Shown here piece after piece: positions 6,848 through 15,084 of a stretch of 16,383 bases of DNA. This DNA comes from Bog-950 sp035299425 (GTDB lineage: Bacteria; Bacteroidota; Bacteroidia; Chitinophagales; LD1). Numbering within the stretch: the first letter of the stretch is position 1; each line of letters begins with the position of its first letter. Position numbers and translations under genes: made by a program. The stretch covers positions 1 to 16,383 of the forward strand of contig DATGWP010000098.1 of NCBI GenBank assembly GCA_035299425.1. Reading direction: 5' to 3'. Below the pieces are notes generated by a model. It made no database searches, had not been told where the DNA came from, and saw only the letters and a list, made by a program, of their open reading frames with translations.

Positions 6848-8764
6848 TTATCTTACCAAAGTAAGATTACCCGCCTGTGTTTGGCCTTTTCCACCAATAA
6901 ATGAAAACCGGGCCGACCATGTGTATACACTTAATGGTTGCTTAACTCCCCTAAAGAATCCATCCCAGCTATCACGCACATCATTCGATTCAAACACTAA
7001 TTCGCCCCAGCGGTTATAAATTTGTATGCTGTACTTATCCAAATCATCGGAATACTTAGGACGAAATACATCATTGATCCCATCGCCATTGGGCGAAAAG
7101 GCAGTTGGGAAGTAAATAAAACTAGGGCAATAATCGGTAGTAATAGCAAGTGAACCGGTGGCACTGCAGCTTCCAACATCTGTAACCGTTACGGTATAAA
7201 TTCCTTCTGAAAGGTTTCTTACAGCAGGCGATGCAGCTGCGTTAGACCAGGCGTACGTATACGGTTGTGTGCCACCCTGCGGTGTCACTGTTATCTCGCC
7301 GCTGTTAGTTGTGCGGCATGCTATGTTGCTGCCCACTAATGCCAGCATGATGCCCGATTCATAAGGTACGGTAGCAACTGCCGAAACAGAACAGCTATTG
7401 GCATCGGTAATTGTAAGTTGATAATCGCCTTGTGCCAGGGCCGTTATTGCGCTGGTGGTGCTACCGTTGCTCCAGTTATATTGGTAAGGCGCTGCACCGC
7501 CGGTGGTGACAGATAAAACACTACCGGTAAGTGCATTGCATGTATCGGCTGTTATGGTAAAGCCGGCATCTATCGGTGGCGGGTCGTTGAGCACAAAAGT
7601 ATCGGCGGGTAACTCACAGTTAAACGAGTCGATAAGCCGTACTGTGTAGATAGCCGCATGCAGGTTGTAAGCGGTATCGTTCTGTTGGCCGGGTACACTG
7701 CTCCAGGTAATGTTGCGCGGTATATTGCCATTAGTAAAAGTAATTACTGCCTGTCCGTCGCTTGCCCCTGCGCAGGTAGGCGAAGTAGCAGAAATGTTGT
7801 AAGCAAAATCGGGAATGCGCTTGGTTACGGTTACTTCATTGTGGCACAAGCCCTTATAGCGTATAGCTATGGTATGCGGAAAAGTGGGCGACATACCCGG
7901 AGAGGGCAGGGCAAGGTTGCGTGCATAAGTAATGATACCAGCTGCGCCCGACGATTCAAGAACGCCATCTATATAAACAAATGTGCTGTCGTAACAATCA
8001 TAACCTATGGGCTGAATTTGCGGTGTTATGGTTATTACCTCGCCCGCGCATGCGTAAGTAAAATCGAAATTACCGGCAGGGGCCTCACTTATATACACAT
8101 CATCAAAAGCAAAGCCATCGTAGTCGTTACATTGTGTGCCGGCACCAAAAATGAAACGGAACAGCACATTACTTTGGCCTGCAAGATAAGGCATGCACTG
8201 CGATGCGTTTATCCACCGCCCGCTGCCGTTGCCACCCTGGCAACCGCCGCTGTTTTGCTGCATGCTGCCGCTCCAGCCATGGCGTACATTGGTAAAACCT
8301 CCCAGGTAGTTAATGTTGCTGTTGTTAAACCATGCATTGTTCTGGCAGGATACACCGGTATAAGCACCCACATTTTGCCAGGATGTTCCGCCATCGGTAG
8401 AATACTGAAAGCCAGCTCCATCGTAACCGTTCTCCGTTTCCCAGTAAATGTTGAAACGTATGTAAGGTTTTTGCATGCCCGAAAAATCGAAACAAGGGCT
8501 TTGCACGTACGATAACTCACCCAGGTTATAGAAGGAGTTGGTAAGTCCACCCGTAACCCAGCAGTTGCTGCCGCTGGCGGCCGTTTGTATATACCCCTTG
8601 CTTACTGCACCCCATGCCCAGTCATCGCCGGTGCCGCCGCTTACCCAATTGCCGTTACTTGCTTCAAAATCTTCACTGTAAGGAAAGCTGGTTATGCACT
8701 GCGCTTGTACGGAGAATAAGTAATAGTGACTGATGGCCAGGAATAGAAAGATGCGTAAAATCAT
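6848..8764 (-). CDS. Secreted SprB-repeat protein with type B T9SS sorting domain
   Basis: This 638-residue exported protein begins with a signal peptide (1-20, likely cut at VQA|QC). Residues about 24-228 form a beta-rich domain starting FPYSEDFEASNGNW and ending near FDDVYIS, like the jellyroll/MAM-type domains common in secreted Bacteroidota proteins. Three SprB-type repeats follow at about 325-394, 402-467 and 475-541, each of the form GG..PY.Y.WSN....L..G.YT.T.TD...C. The last 92 residues (547-638) are the gliding-motility C-terminal or type B sorting domain: FPTAFSPNGDGINDVF (552-567), IYNRWGELVF (582-591), SWDG (599-602). By family, this domain sends the protein through the type IX secretion system to the surface or medium. 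An adhesin or surface role is likely; no catalytic site is seen. It is probably transcribed alone from the promoter at 8773-8780. Confidence 0.93.
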   Translation of the reverse strand: MILRIFLFLAISHYYLFSVQAQCITSFPYSEDFEASNGNWVSGGTGDDWAWGAVSKGYIQTAASGSNCWVTGGLTNSFYNLGELSYVQSPCFDFSGMQKPYIRFNIYWETENGYDGAGFQYSTDGGTSWQNVGAYTGVSCQNNAWFNNSNINYLGGFTNVRHGWSGSMQQNSGGCQGGNGSGRWINASQCMPYLAGQSNVLFRFIFGAGTQCNDYDGFAFDDVYISEAPAGNFDFTYACAGEVITITPQIQPIGYDCYDSTFVYIDGVLESSGAAGIITYARNLALPSPGMSPTFPHTIAIRYKGLCHNEVTVTKRIPDFAYNISATSPTCAGASDGQAVITFTNGNIPRNITWSSVPGQQNDTAYNLHAAIYTVRLIDSFNCELPADTFVLNDPPPIDAGFTITADTCNALTGSVLSVTTGGAAPYQYNWSNGSTTSAITALAQGDYQLTITDANSCSVSAVATVPYESGIMLALVGSNIACRTTNSGEITVTPQGGTQPYTYAWSNAAASPAVRNLSEGIYTVTVTDVGSCSATGSLAITTDYCPSFIYFPTAFSPNGDGINDVFRPKYSDDLDKYSIQIYNRWGELVFESNDVRDSWDGFFRGVKQPLSVYTWSARFSFIGGKGQTQAGNLTLVR

Positions 8765-8772
8765 AGGCCGGA

Positions 8773-8802
8773 CAAAGGTATGCTATTTAGCCTGTTTATT
8801 AA
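8773..8802 (-). promoter_or_regulatory. Candidate promoter of the SprB-repeat protein gene, very short leader
   Basis: On the minus strand TACCTTTG (8780-8773) is a perfect match to the Bacteroidota -7 element TAnnTTTG, and a TTA lies about 19 bases upstream in the -33 position (around 8802-8800). The -7 box ends only eight bases before the ATG at 8764, so the predicted leader is about four bases. A 6-bp dyad (8789-8794 with 8805-8810, AGCCTG/CAGGCT) overlaps the spacer and could be an operator. Confidence 0.5.
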
Positions 8803-8988
8803 CCCAGGCTGTGCAAAATCATGTTAGTGTATTGTAAATATTGCAGCTCTGGTTTTTATAATAACTCTCCCCCTTAAAATTTTATTAATAGTAATGAATA
8901 GCCTACCTAAGAATAAACACTTAACGAGTTTTTTTGTTCAACTAACCAAAATCATACTACACCAATGAGTTATTCGCTGCTTATTTTT

Positions 8989-8996
8989 TAGATTTG
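8989..8996 (+). promoter_or_regulatory. Candidate -7 element before the His-rich protein gene
   Basis: TAGATTTG is a perfect match to the TAnnTTTG -7 consensus and ends four bases before the GTG at 9001. Transcription would begin at or next to that GTG, implying a leaderless message. No good TTG is present at -33. The TAG of this box is also the in-frame stop that limits the gene upstream. Confidence 0.45.
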
Positions 8997-9000
8997 CACT

Positions 9001-9396
9001 GTGAGAAGGTTAACACTGCTTTTTTCTTTTTATCTTTTCATTCTTTCGCTTGCACCTAATTTTGAGGGGCACGAACTGCTGAAATTACCTACCCTGGTGA
9101 TGCATTTTATTGAACATAAGAGCGAAAATAAGAACATCACATTTTCCGAATTTATGCATATTCATTACCTGCACGGCAATACTATAGATAATGACCGTGA
9201 CCGCGATATGCAGTTGCCTTTTAAATCAGCCGGAACCTGCGTGCCTGCTACCTCTATCGCATTTGTTACACATTCTATTCCCGAATTTTCATTTCAATCT
9301 TTTCCGGTTATTGTAAGTGTAATTTCTGTTACAGAAATTACGTTTCACTCTTTCCAAAGCCTCTGTAACATCTGGCAGCCGCCCAAGGCTGCTTAA
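9001..9396 (+). CDS. Small exported His-rich protein at the head of a metal-efflux operon
   Basis: The 131-residue product starts with a hydrophobic leader (RRLTLLFSFYLFILSLAPNF) typical of export to the periplasm. The rest holds clusters of histidine and acidic residues: GHELLKLP, MHFIEHKSEN, MHIHYLHG and NDRDRD, and it ends NIWQPPKAA. I recall similar small proteins with the HELxKLP and IWQPPK motifs just upstream of RND heavy-metal pumps in Bacteroidota; their function is not established. The histidines suggest metal binding, perhaps as a periplasmic sensor or chaperone, but this is inference. The start is a GTG at 9001: an in-frame TAG at 8989-8991 rules out a longer gene, and any later Met would remove the leader. 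It lies 123 bases upstream of the pump gene and is probably co-transcribed with it. Confidence 0.75.
   Translation: MRRLTLLFSFYLFILSLAPNFEGHELLKLPTLVMHFIEHKSENKNITFSEFMHIHYLHGNTIDNDRDRDMQLPFKSAGTCVPATSIAFVTHSIPEFSFQSFPVIVSVISVTEITFHSFQSLCNIWQPPKAA
9319..9341 (+). repeat. Perfect 10-bp inverted repeat inside the His-rich gene
   Basis: The arms GTAATTTCTG (9319-9328) and CAGAAATTAC (9332-9341) are perfect reverse complements separated by three bases (TTA). It lies inside the coding sequence, about 180 bases upstream of the RND pump start. It could be an operator-like dyad or an RNA hairpin, or chance. Confidence 0.5.
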
Positions 9397-9405
9397 TAGC
9401 CCCAT

Positions 9406-9478
9406 TGTAGTGTACTAAGTTATCTGTAACTGCCTAAGGTGGTTTCTTCTTGTATGGCGTTTATAAGCCTACACTACA
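9406..9478 (+). repeat. Spaced inverted repeat ahead of the pump gene
   Basis: TGTAGTGTA (9406-9414) and TACACTACA (9470-9478) are a perfect 9-bp inverted repeat with a 55-base interval, within the 123-base gap between the His-rich gene and the RND gene. The interval also has the short palindrome CCTAAGG. It might form a long stem in the leader or bind a regulator at two sites. No known riboswitch is recognised. Confidence 0.4.
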
Positions 9479-9519
9479 GGTTATTGTATTGATATTTTCT
9501 AAAGCAAATAAGCAAAAAC

Positions 9520-12500
9520 ATGCTCAGCAAAATCGTTGACTTTTCAGTCAATAACAAATTGATTATAGGGTTGTTTCTGGTGGTACTAATAGGCTATGGC
9601 GGCTACCAGGTAACCAAACTGCCCATAGATGCAGTGCCCGATATTACGAATAACCAGGTGCAGGTAATTACAGTTACCCCATCGCTTGGTGCGCCCGATG
9701 TAGAACGCCTTATTACGTTTCCTATAGAGCAGGCCAACAGTAATATTCCCGGTTTAAAAGAAATACGCAGTTTCTCCCGTTTTGGGTTATCGCTTGTAAC
9801 CATAGTGTTTGATGATGAGACCGATGTGTACTGGGCCCGGCAACAAGTAGCCGAGCGTCTGCAACAGGTTAAGTCCGAAATTCCCCAAGGTATTGGCACT
9901 CCGACTATGGCACCTGTAACTACCGGCCTGGGCGAAATTTACCAGTACGTAGTAAAACCTAAAAAGGGCTATGAGAAAAAGTATAACGCCATGGAACTGC
10001 GGACTATTCAGGATTGGGTGGTGCGCAGGCAGCTATTGGGTGTAAAGGGGGTGGCCGATGTAAGCAGTTTTGGCGGTTACCTTAAGCAATATGAAGTGGC
10101 TGTGGAACCATCTAAACTTAAGGCCTATGGTATTACTATAAGCGATGTATTTACTGCCCTTGAGGAAAATAACCAGAATACCGGCGGTGCTTATATTGAA
10201 AAGGGGCCAACGGTGCTGTATATCCGCAGCGAGGGCCTGGTGCGCACCATAGAGGATATTAAAAGCGTTACCGTAAAAAACCTGGCAAACGGTACCCCTC
10301 TTTTGATTAGGGATGTAGCCGATGTGCGTTTTGGCAGTGCTACCCGCTATGGGGCTATGTGCTATAACGATAAAGGCGAGGTGGCCGGTGCAGTGGTTAT
10401 GATGATTAAAGGCGGCAACAGCAGCCAGGTAATTAAAGATGTAAAGGAACGGATTGATTTAATTCAAAAAACATTGCCTGAGGGTGTGGAGATAGAAGCG
10501 TTTTTGGACCGCACAAAAATGGTAAACAACGCCATAGGCACCGTGCGCACTAACCTGATAGAAGGTGCGCTGATAGTGGTATTTGTACTGGTGTTTTTCC
10601 TGGGCAACTTCCGCGCTGGCTTTTTGGTAGCATCGGTTATTCCACTGGCTATGCTTTTTGCAGTGATTATGATGAACACCTTTGGTGTAATAGGCAACCT
10701 GATGAGTTTGGGGGCGCTCGACTTTGGTTTAATTGTAGATGGGGCTGTGTTTATTGTAGAAGCTGTATTGCACCACCTGCATAGCAGCAAGCATTTTGCG
10801 CATACCAATATGCTTAACCAACAGCAAATGGATGAAGAGGTAAAGGGTGCATCGCACAAAATGGTGCGCAGTGTGGTGTTTGGCCAGATTATTATTCTGA
10901 TTGTATACCTGCCCACTTTTGCATTGCAGGGTATAGAAGGCAAGATGTTTAAACCCATGGCGCAAACAGTAGCCTTTGCATTGCTGGGTGCGTTTATTCT
11001 TTCGCTAACCTATGTTCCCATGATGAGTGCTCTTTTTCTGAGTAAAAAGATTACACACAAAAAGAACATCAGCGATAGGTTAATGGAAAAACTTGAGCGG
11101 ATATATCAACATGCGTTGGACAAAGCGCTACACTTTCCTAAAAGCCTGCTGGCCGCTGCGGTTTCGCTGTTTGTGGTTTCGTTGGTAGTGCTCTCATTTA
11201 TGGGTGGCGAGTTTATTCCATCGCTTGAAGAAGGTGACTTTGCTGTAGAGACCCGGGTGCTAACCGGCAGCAATCTTACCACCACTATTGATGCAACACA
11301 AAGGGCCGCCTCGGTTTTGCTATCCAAATTTCCTGAAGTAGAAAAAGTAGTTACAAAAATTGGTAGTGGCGAGATACCTACCGACCCTATGCCTATGGAT
11401 GCCAGCGATATGATGATAATACTAAAGGATAAAAAGGAGTGGACTTCTGCCAGTACGTTTCCTGAATTGGCAGAAAAAATGACCAAGGAACTGGAAGTAG
11501 TACCTAGCATAACCACCGGTTTCCAGTTTCCGGTACAAATGCGGTTTAATGAACTAATGACCGGTGCGCGGCAGGATGTGGTATGTAAAATTTACGGCGA
11601 AGATTTAGATACACTAGCGCTGTATGCCGGCAAGTTAGGGGCACTGGCAGGCAGTGTGGAAGGAGCCAAAAATATTTATGTAGAAACCGTAACCGGTATG
11701 CCGCAGGTTTTAATTGAATATAACCGCGCAGCTATTGCCCAGTTTGGTTTGAATATAGAGGATGTAAACCGGGTAATTAATACCGCTTTTGCTGGGCAAA
11801 GCGCCGGCCTGGTGTACGAAGGCGAGAAGCGTTTTGATATGGTGGTGCGCCTAAACGGCGAGCAGCGTAAAAACTTAAGCGATGTGCAGAATCTTTTAAT
11901 ACCTACCGCAAAGGGAACGCAGATACCCCTGTATCAGCTGGCCACGGTAGAAATGAAAGACGGGCCTTTGCAAATACAGCGCGAAGATACCAAGCGTAGA
12001 ATTATTGTTGGGTTTAATGTAGGCGGGCGCGATGTGCAAACTATAGTAACCGAGTTGCAGCAGAAAATTGAAAAGCAAATTAAATTTCCGGCAGGGTACT
12101 ATGTAACCTATGGCGGTGCCTTTGAAAACCTGAATGCCGCCAAACAGCGGTTGAGTGTGGCTGTGCCTATTGCTTTGCTACTCATATTTCTGCTGTTATA
12201 CTTTTCCTTCAATTCTATCAAACAGGGCTTGCTTATTTACTCTGCTATTCCCTTATCTGCTATTGGTGGAATATTTGGTTTGGCTCTGCGCGGCATGCCT
12301 TTCAGCATTTCGGCCGGGGTTGGCTTTATTGCCCTGTTTGGTGTAGCGGTGCTAAATGGCATAGTGCTTATAGCCGAGTTTAACCGGTTACGTGCTGAAG
12401 GTTTAACAGACTTACGCAGAATAGTATTAATGGGAACAAAAATCCGCCTGCGCCCGGTTGTAATGACCGGATTTGTTGCATCGCTGGGCTTTTTGCCAAT

Positions 12501-13878
12501 GGCTATCAGCAATGGTGCCGGTGCCGAAGTGCAGCGGCCACTGGCCACTGTAGTTATTGGTGGTTTGCTTATTGCCACTTTGCTTACCTTGTTTATTCTG
12601 CCGGTTTTATACATTCTTTTTGAAAACGGAATATCGTTTGGCAAGCCTAAAAAAATTACCGGCGCTACGGTTCTTCTGCTTGTAATGGTTTGCACCTTAG
12701 CCAGCGGTCAGGAAGCAATTTCGTACCAGTCAGCTATTGACACTGCCCTTAAAAACAACCTGCACCTACGTAACGAGAAGTTACAAGCCGATTATCTGAA
12801 AAAAATGAAAGCAAGTGCGTGGGATATTCCGCAAACAAATGTTACCGGGGAATACGGGCAGATAAACAGTTTTTATAACGATACCAAGTTTGGTATATCT
12901 CAAAGTATGCGTTTCCCATTAGTTTATGCGCGCCAGCATTCGGTATTAAATGAAGAATGGAAAAGCGGCCTGTTAAACGTAAAGCTAAAAGAGAATGAAT
13001 TGAAGAAAGAGGTAGCAGTAACCTATTACTCGCTGCTTTATTTAGAGCAAAAGAGGGCCTTGCTACAACGCACCGATAGCTTGTTTGCTTCATTTTTGAA
13101 AAATGCCGAGCTCCGCTTTTCGAAAGGAGAAAGCAATACGCTGGAGATGGCAACCGCCGAAACCCAGCGCGGGCAGGTAAAGCAACAACTGCTACAGATT
13201 GAGCAGGACTACTCAATTCTGCTTATGCAGTTTAAGCTATTGCTTAATACAGAGAAGGATTTTGTTCCTACAGGAAGTTTCACAAAGCTACCCTTGCCTG
13301 TGACCATAGATAGCAGCGCTATTGCTTCGCACCCTTATCTAAAGTCTTTGCAGCAGCAAGAGCAAATTAGCTTATCTAATCTTAAGCTGGAACGTGCAAA
13401 GCTTTCGCCGGATATCTTTTTAGGGTATAGCAACCAAAGCATAATAGGTGTGCAGAACCTGAACGGTGTAGAAAGGAATTTCAGTTCGGGCAATCGCTTC
13501 TCTGCCGTGCAGTTTGGTGTTGGCCTGCCTATAATTTTTAGCGGACAGAAGGCGAGGATAAGTGCAGTTAAGGTAAACCGGCAGATTGCCATGGGTAAGT
13601 ATGAGGCCGGCACCAAAGAACTGGAAACAAAATTTAAACAGGCCTGGCAACAAATGATGCGCTGTCAACAGCAGGTAAGCTATTACGAAAAATCTGCCCT
13701 GAAAAATGCCAACACCATTCTGCAGAGCGCAGGCCTGCAGTTTAGAAACGGTGACATTAACTACCTGGAGTGGGTGCTGCTCACCAATCAGGCTATAACT
13801 ATTCAAAGCGATTATGCTGATGCTTTAAAGAACCTGAACCTGAGCATAATCGAAATCAATTCTCTAACTAATCAATAA
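9520..13878 (+). CDS. CzcA/CusA-family heavy-metal RND efflux pump fused to a TolC-like outer-membrane factor
   Basis: The first ~1040 residues of this 1452-residue protein form a heavy-metal RND proton/metal antiporter: the N-terminal helix, KLPIDAVPDITNNQVQV, two periplasmic porter blocks and 12 membrane helices. The fourth helix carries DFGLIVDGAVFIVEA (401-415; D401, D407, E414), the DFG-x3-DGA form known from CzcA/CnrA-type divalent-metal pumps rather than Cu/Ag CusA; the metal remains uncertain. After KPKK comes a hydrophobic stretch (about 1048-1060) ending ASG|QE near 1063, like a signal peptide. Residues about 1064-1452 are then an outer-membrane factor of the TolC/CzcC type, with long helices and repeated KASAWDIPQT / LERAKLSPDI sections. 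This domain must end in the outer membrane, so cleavage at the internal site is likely. Such fusions are known in Bacteroidota. The adaptor gene follows after 12 bases, and no separate outer-membrane-factor gene is present. Confidence 0.95.
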   Translation: MLSKIVDFSVNNKLIIGLFLVVLIGYGGYQVTKLPIDAVPDITNNQVQVITVTPSLGAPDVERLITFPIEQANSNIPGLKEIRSFSRFGLSLVTIVFDDETDVYWARQQVAERLQQVKSEIPQGIGTPTMAPVTTGLGEIYQYVVKPKKGYEKKYNAMELRTIQDWVVRRQLLGVKGVADVSSFGGYLKQYEVAVEPSKLKAYGITISDVFTALEENNQNTGGAYIEKGPTVLYIRSEGLVRTIEDIKSVTVKNLANGTPLLIRDVADVRFGSATRYGAMCYNDKGEVAGAVVMMIKGGNSSQVIKDVKERIDLIQKTLPEGVEIEAFLDRTKMVNNAIGTVRTNLIEGALIVVFVLVFFLGNFRAGFLVASVIPLAMLFAVIMMNTFGVIGNLMSLGALDFGLIVDGAVFIVEAVLHHLHSSKHFAHTNMLNQQQMDEEVKGASHKMVRSVVFGQIIILIVYLPTFALQGIEGKMFKPMAQTVAFALLGAFILSLTYVPMMSALFLSKKITHKKNISDRLMEKLERIYQHALDKALHFPKSLLAAAVSLFVVSLVVLSFMGGEFIPSLEEGDFAVETRVLTGSNLTTTIDATQRAASVLLSKFPEVEKVVTKIGSGEIPTDPMPMDASDMMIILKDKKEWTSASTFPELAEKMTKELEVVPSITTGFQFPVQMRFNELMTGARQDVVCKIYGEDLDTLALYAGKLGALAGSVEGAKNIYVETVTGMPQVLIEYNRAAIAQFGLNIEDVNRVINTAFAGQSAGLVYEGEKRFDMVVRLNGEQRKNLSDVQNLLIPTAKGTQIPLYQLATVEMKDGPLQIQREDTKRRIIVGFNVGGRDVQTIVTELQQKIEKQIKFPAGYYVTYGGAFENLNAAKQRLSVAVPIALLLIFLLLYFSFNSIKQGLLIYSAIPLSAIGGIFGLALRGMPFSISAGVGFIALFGVAVLNGIVLIAEFNRLRAEGLTDLRRIVLMGTKIRLRPVVMTGFVASLGFLPMAISNGAGAEVQRPLATVVIGGLLIATLLTLFILPVLYILFENGISFGKPKKITGATVLLLVMVCTLASGQEAISYQSAIDTALKNNLHLRNEKLQADYLKKMKASAWDIPQTNVTGEYGQINSFYNDTKFGISQSMRFPLVYARQHSVLNEEWKSGLLNVKLKENELKKEVAVTYYSLLYLEQKRALLQRTDSLFASFLKNAELRFSKGESNTLEMATAETQRGQVKQQLLQIEQDYSILLMQFKLLLNTEKDFVPTGSFTKLPLPVTIDSSAIASHPYLKSLQQQEQISLSNLKLERAKLSPDIFLGYSNQSIIGVQNLNGVERNFSSGNRFSAVQFGVGLPIIFSGQKARISAVKVNRQIAMGKYEAGTKELETKFKQAWQQMMRCQQQVSYYEKSALKNANTILQSAGLQFRNGDINYLEWVLLTNQAITIQSDYADALKNLNLSIIEINSLTNQ

Positions 13879-13890
13879 ACATAATAAATC

Positions 13891-15018
13891 ATGAAAAGCA
13901 TTATCATATCCTTCTTTACGCTTGTGCTGCTTTCCAATTGCGGAAACAAAAGTGCGCAGGTTACACCGGAAGAAACCCCGAATAGCAAGCTTGTTGAGAT
14001 TACCGAGGCCCAGTTAAAGAACGCCAACATAGTAACCGGCAAGGCTCAACTGAAAAACATTTCCAGCATTTTAAAGGTGAACGGTATTATTGATGTGCCC
14101 CCGCAAAACATGGTATCTATCAGTGTGCCACTGGGTGGTTACTTAAAAACAACCCGGCTGCTGCCTGGTATGCGTGTGGCAAAGGGAGAAATTATTGCGG
14201 TGATGGAAGATCAGCAATATATACAGCTACAGCAGGATTACCTTACGGCCAAGGCAAAATTCAGCTATACCGAAAGTGAGTTTAACCGCCAAAAGGAGTT
14301 GAACCAAAGCAAGGCCAGCAGCGATAAAACATTTGAGCTTGCCGAGTCGGAATACAAAAGCCAGCGCGTGCTTATTAAATCACTTTATGAGAAACTGAAG
14401 CTAATTGGTGTAAACCCGGATAACCTGACCGACAATAATCTTTCGCGCAGCATTAATATCCCTTCGCCCATAGATGGTTTTGTTTCTAAGGTAAATGTAA
14501 ATATTGGTAAGTATGTAAACCCTGCCGATGTATTGTTTGAACTGGTAAATCCTACCGATATTCACCTGAGCCTGACCATATTTGAAAAAGACCTGAGTAA
14601 ACTCTTTATAGGACAAAAACTTACGGCTTATACTAATAATGAACCAGACAGGAAATTTGACTGCGAAATTATTCTGATTGGAATGGACTTGTCATCAGAA
14701 AGAAGCGTAAATGTACACTGCCATTTCAGTAAGTATGATAAGAGCCTGATACCCGGCATGTATATGAACGCGGACATTGCCGTAAAAACCACTGATGCAT
14801 TAGTAGTGCCGGATGCTGCCGTGGTTACCCTTGGTGGTAAGCAGTACGTATTTGAGGCTAAAAGCAATACTCAATTTGAAATGACCGAAGTGCACACAGG
14901 TATTTCGGAAGGTGGGTTTACACAGATAAGTGCCAAAGACATAAACCTGGAAGAGAAGAACTTGGTTATAAATAACGCCTACACCGTATTTATGAAAATG
15001 CAGAACAAGGCGGAATAA
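13891..15018 (+). CDS. RND periplasmic adaptor (membrane fusion protein) lipoprotein, CzcB/CusB type
   Basis: This 375-residue adaptor bridges the inner-membrane RND pump and the outer-membrane channel. It has a lipoprotein signal (LVLLSNC, lipidated Cys at 17), a first half-barrel with VNGIIDVPPQNMVSISVPLGGYL (about 50-72) and MRVAKGEIIAVMED (about 92-105), a helical hairpin (about 110-175), the returning half-motif SPIDGFVSKVNVNIGKYV (about 192-209), a beta-barrel and the membrane-proximal domain with IPGMYMNADIAV and VPDAAVV. The helical hairpin looks short, as is usual in metal-pump adaptors. It begins 12 bases after the pump stop, so the two are almost certainly co-translated. There is no His-rich tail and no extended Met cluster that would identify the metal. 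A strong hairpin terminator follows about 66 bases downstream. Confidence 0.93.
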   Translation: MKSIIISFFTLVLLSNCGNKSAQVTPEETPNSKLVEITEAQLKNANIVTGKAQLKNISSILKVNGIIDVPPQNMVSISVPLGGYLKTTRLLPGMRVAKGEIIAVMEDQQYIQLQQDYLTAKAKFSYTESEFNRQKELNQSKASSDKTFELAESEYKSQRVLIKSLYEKLKLIGVNPDNLTDNNLSRSINIPSPIDGFVSKVNVNIGKYVNPADVLFELVNPTDIHLSLTIFEKDLSKLFIGQKLTAYTNNEPDRKFDCEIILIGMDLSSERSVNVHCHFSKYDKSLIPGMYMNADIAVKTTDALVVPDAAVVTLGGKQYVFEAKSNTQFEMTEVHTGISEGGFTQISAKDINLEEKNLVINNAYTVFMKMQNKAE

Positions 15019-15084
15019 TAAAACTAAATCAAGTTCCGTTTTTGGGCATTAACTTATAATAAAAAATGCCTTCAAATGGCAATT

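Noticed and set aside
7658..8515. Plus-strand open frame of 285 codons
   Set aside because: It lies fully opposite the SprB-repeat protein, which has a signal peptide, repeats and a sorting domain; the plus-strand product has no recognisable motif and no promoter.
9375..9392. Terminator hairpin (GCAGCC/GGCTGC) at the end of the His-rich gene
   Set aside because: The stem is only 6 bp, lies within the coding region and has no T run after it, so it would not end transcription before the pump gene.
10464..10958. Minus-strand open frame of 164 codons inside the pump gene
   Set aside because: It is antisense to the conserved fourth-helix region of the RND pump, has a low-complexity Thr/Ile/Ser-rich product, and no start context.
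12237..12695. Minus-strand open frame of 152 codons
   Set aside because: Antisense to the last RND membrane helices; composition is a shadow of the codon bias of the real gene.
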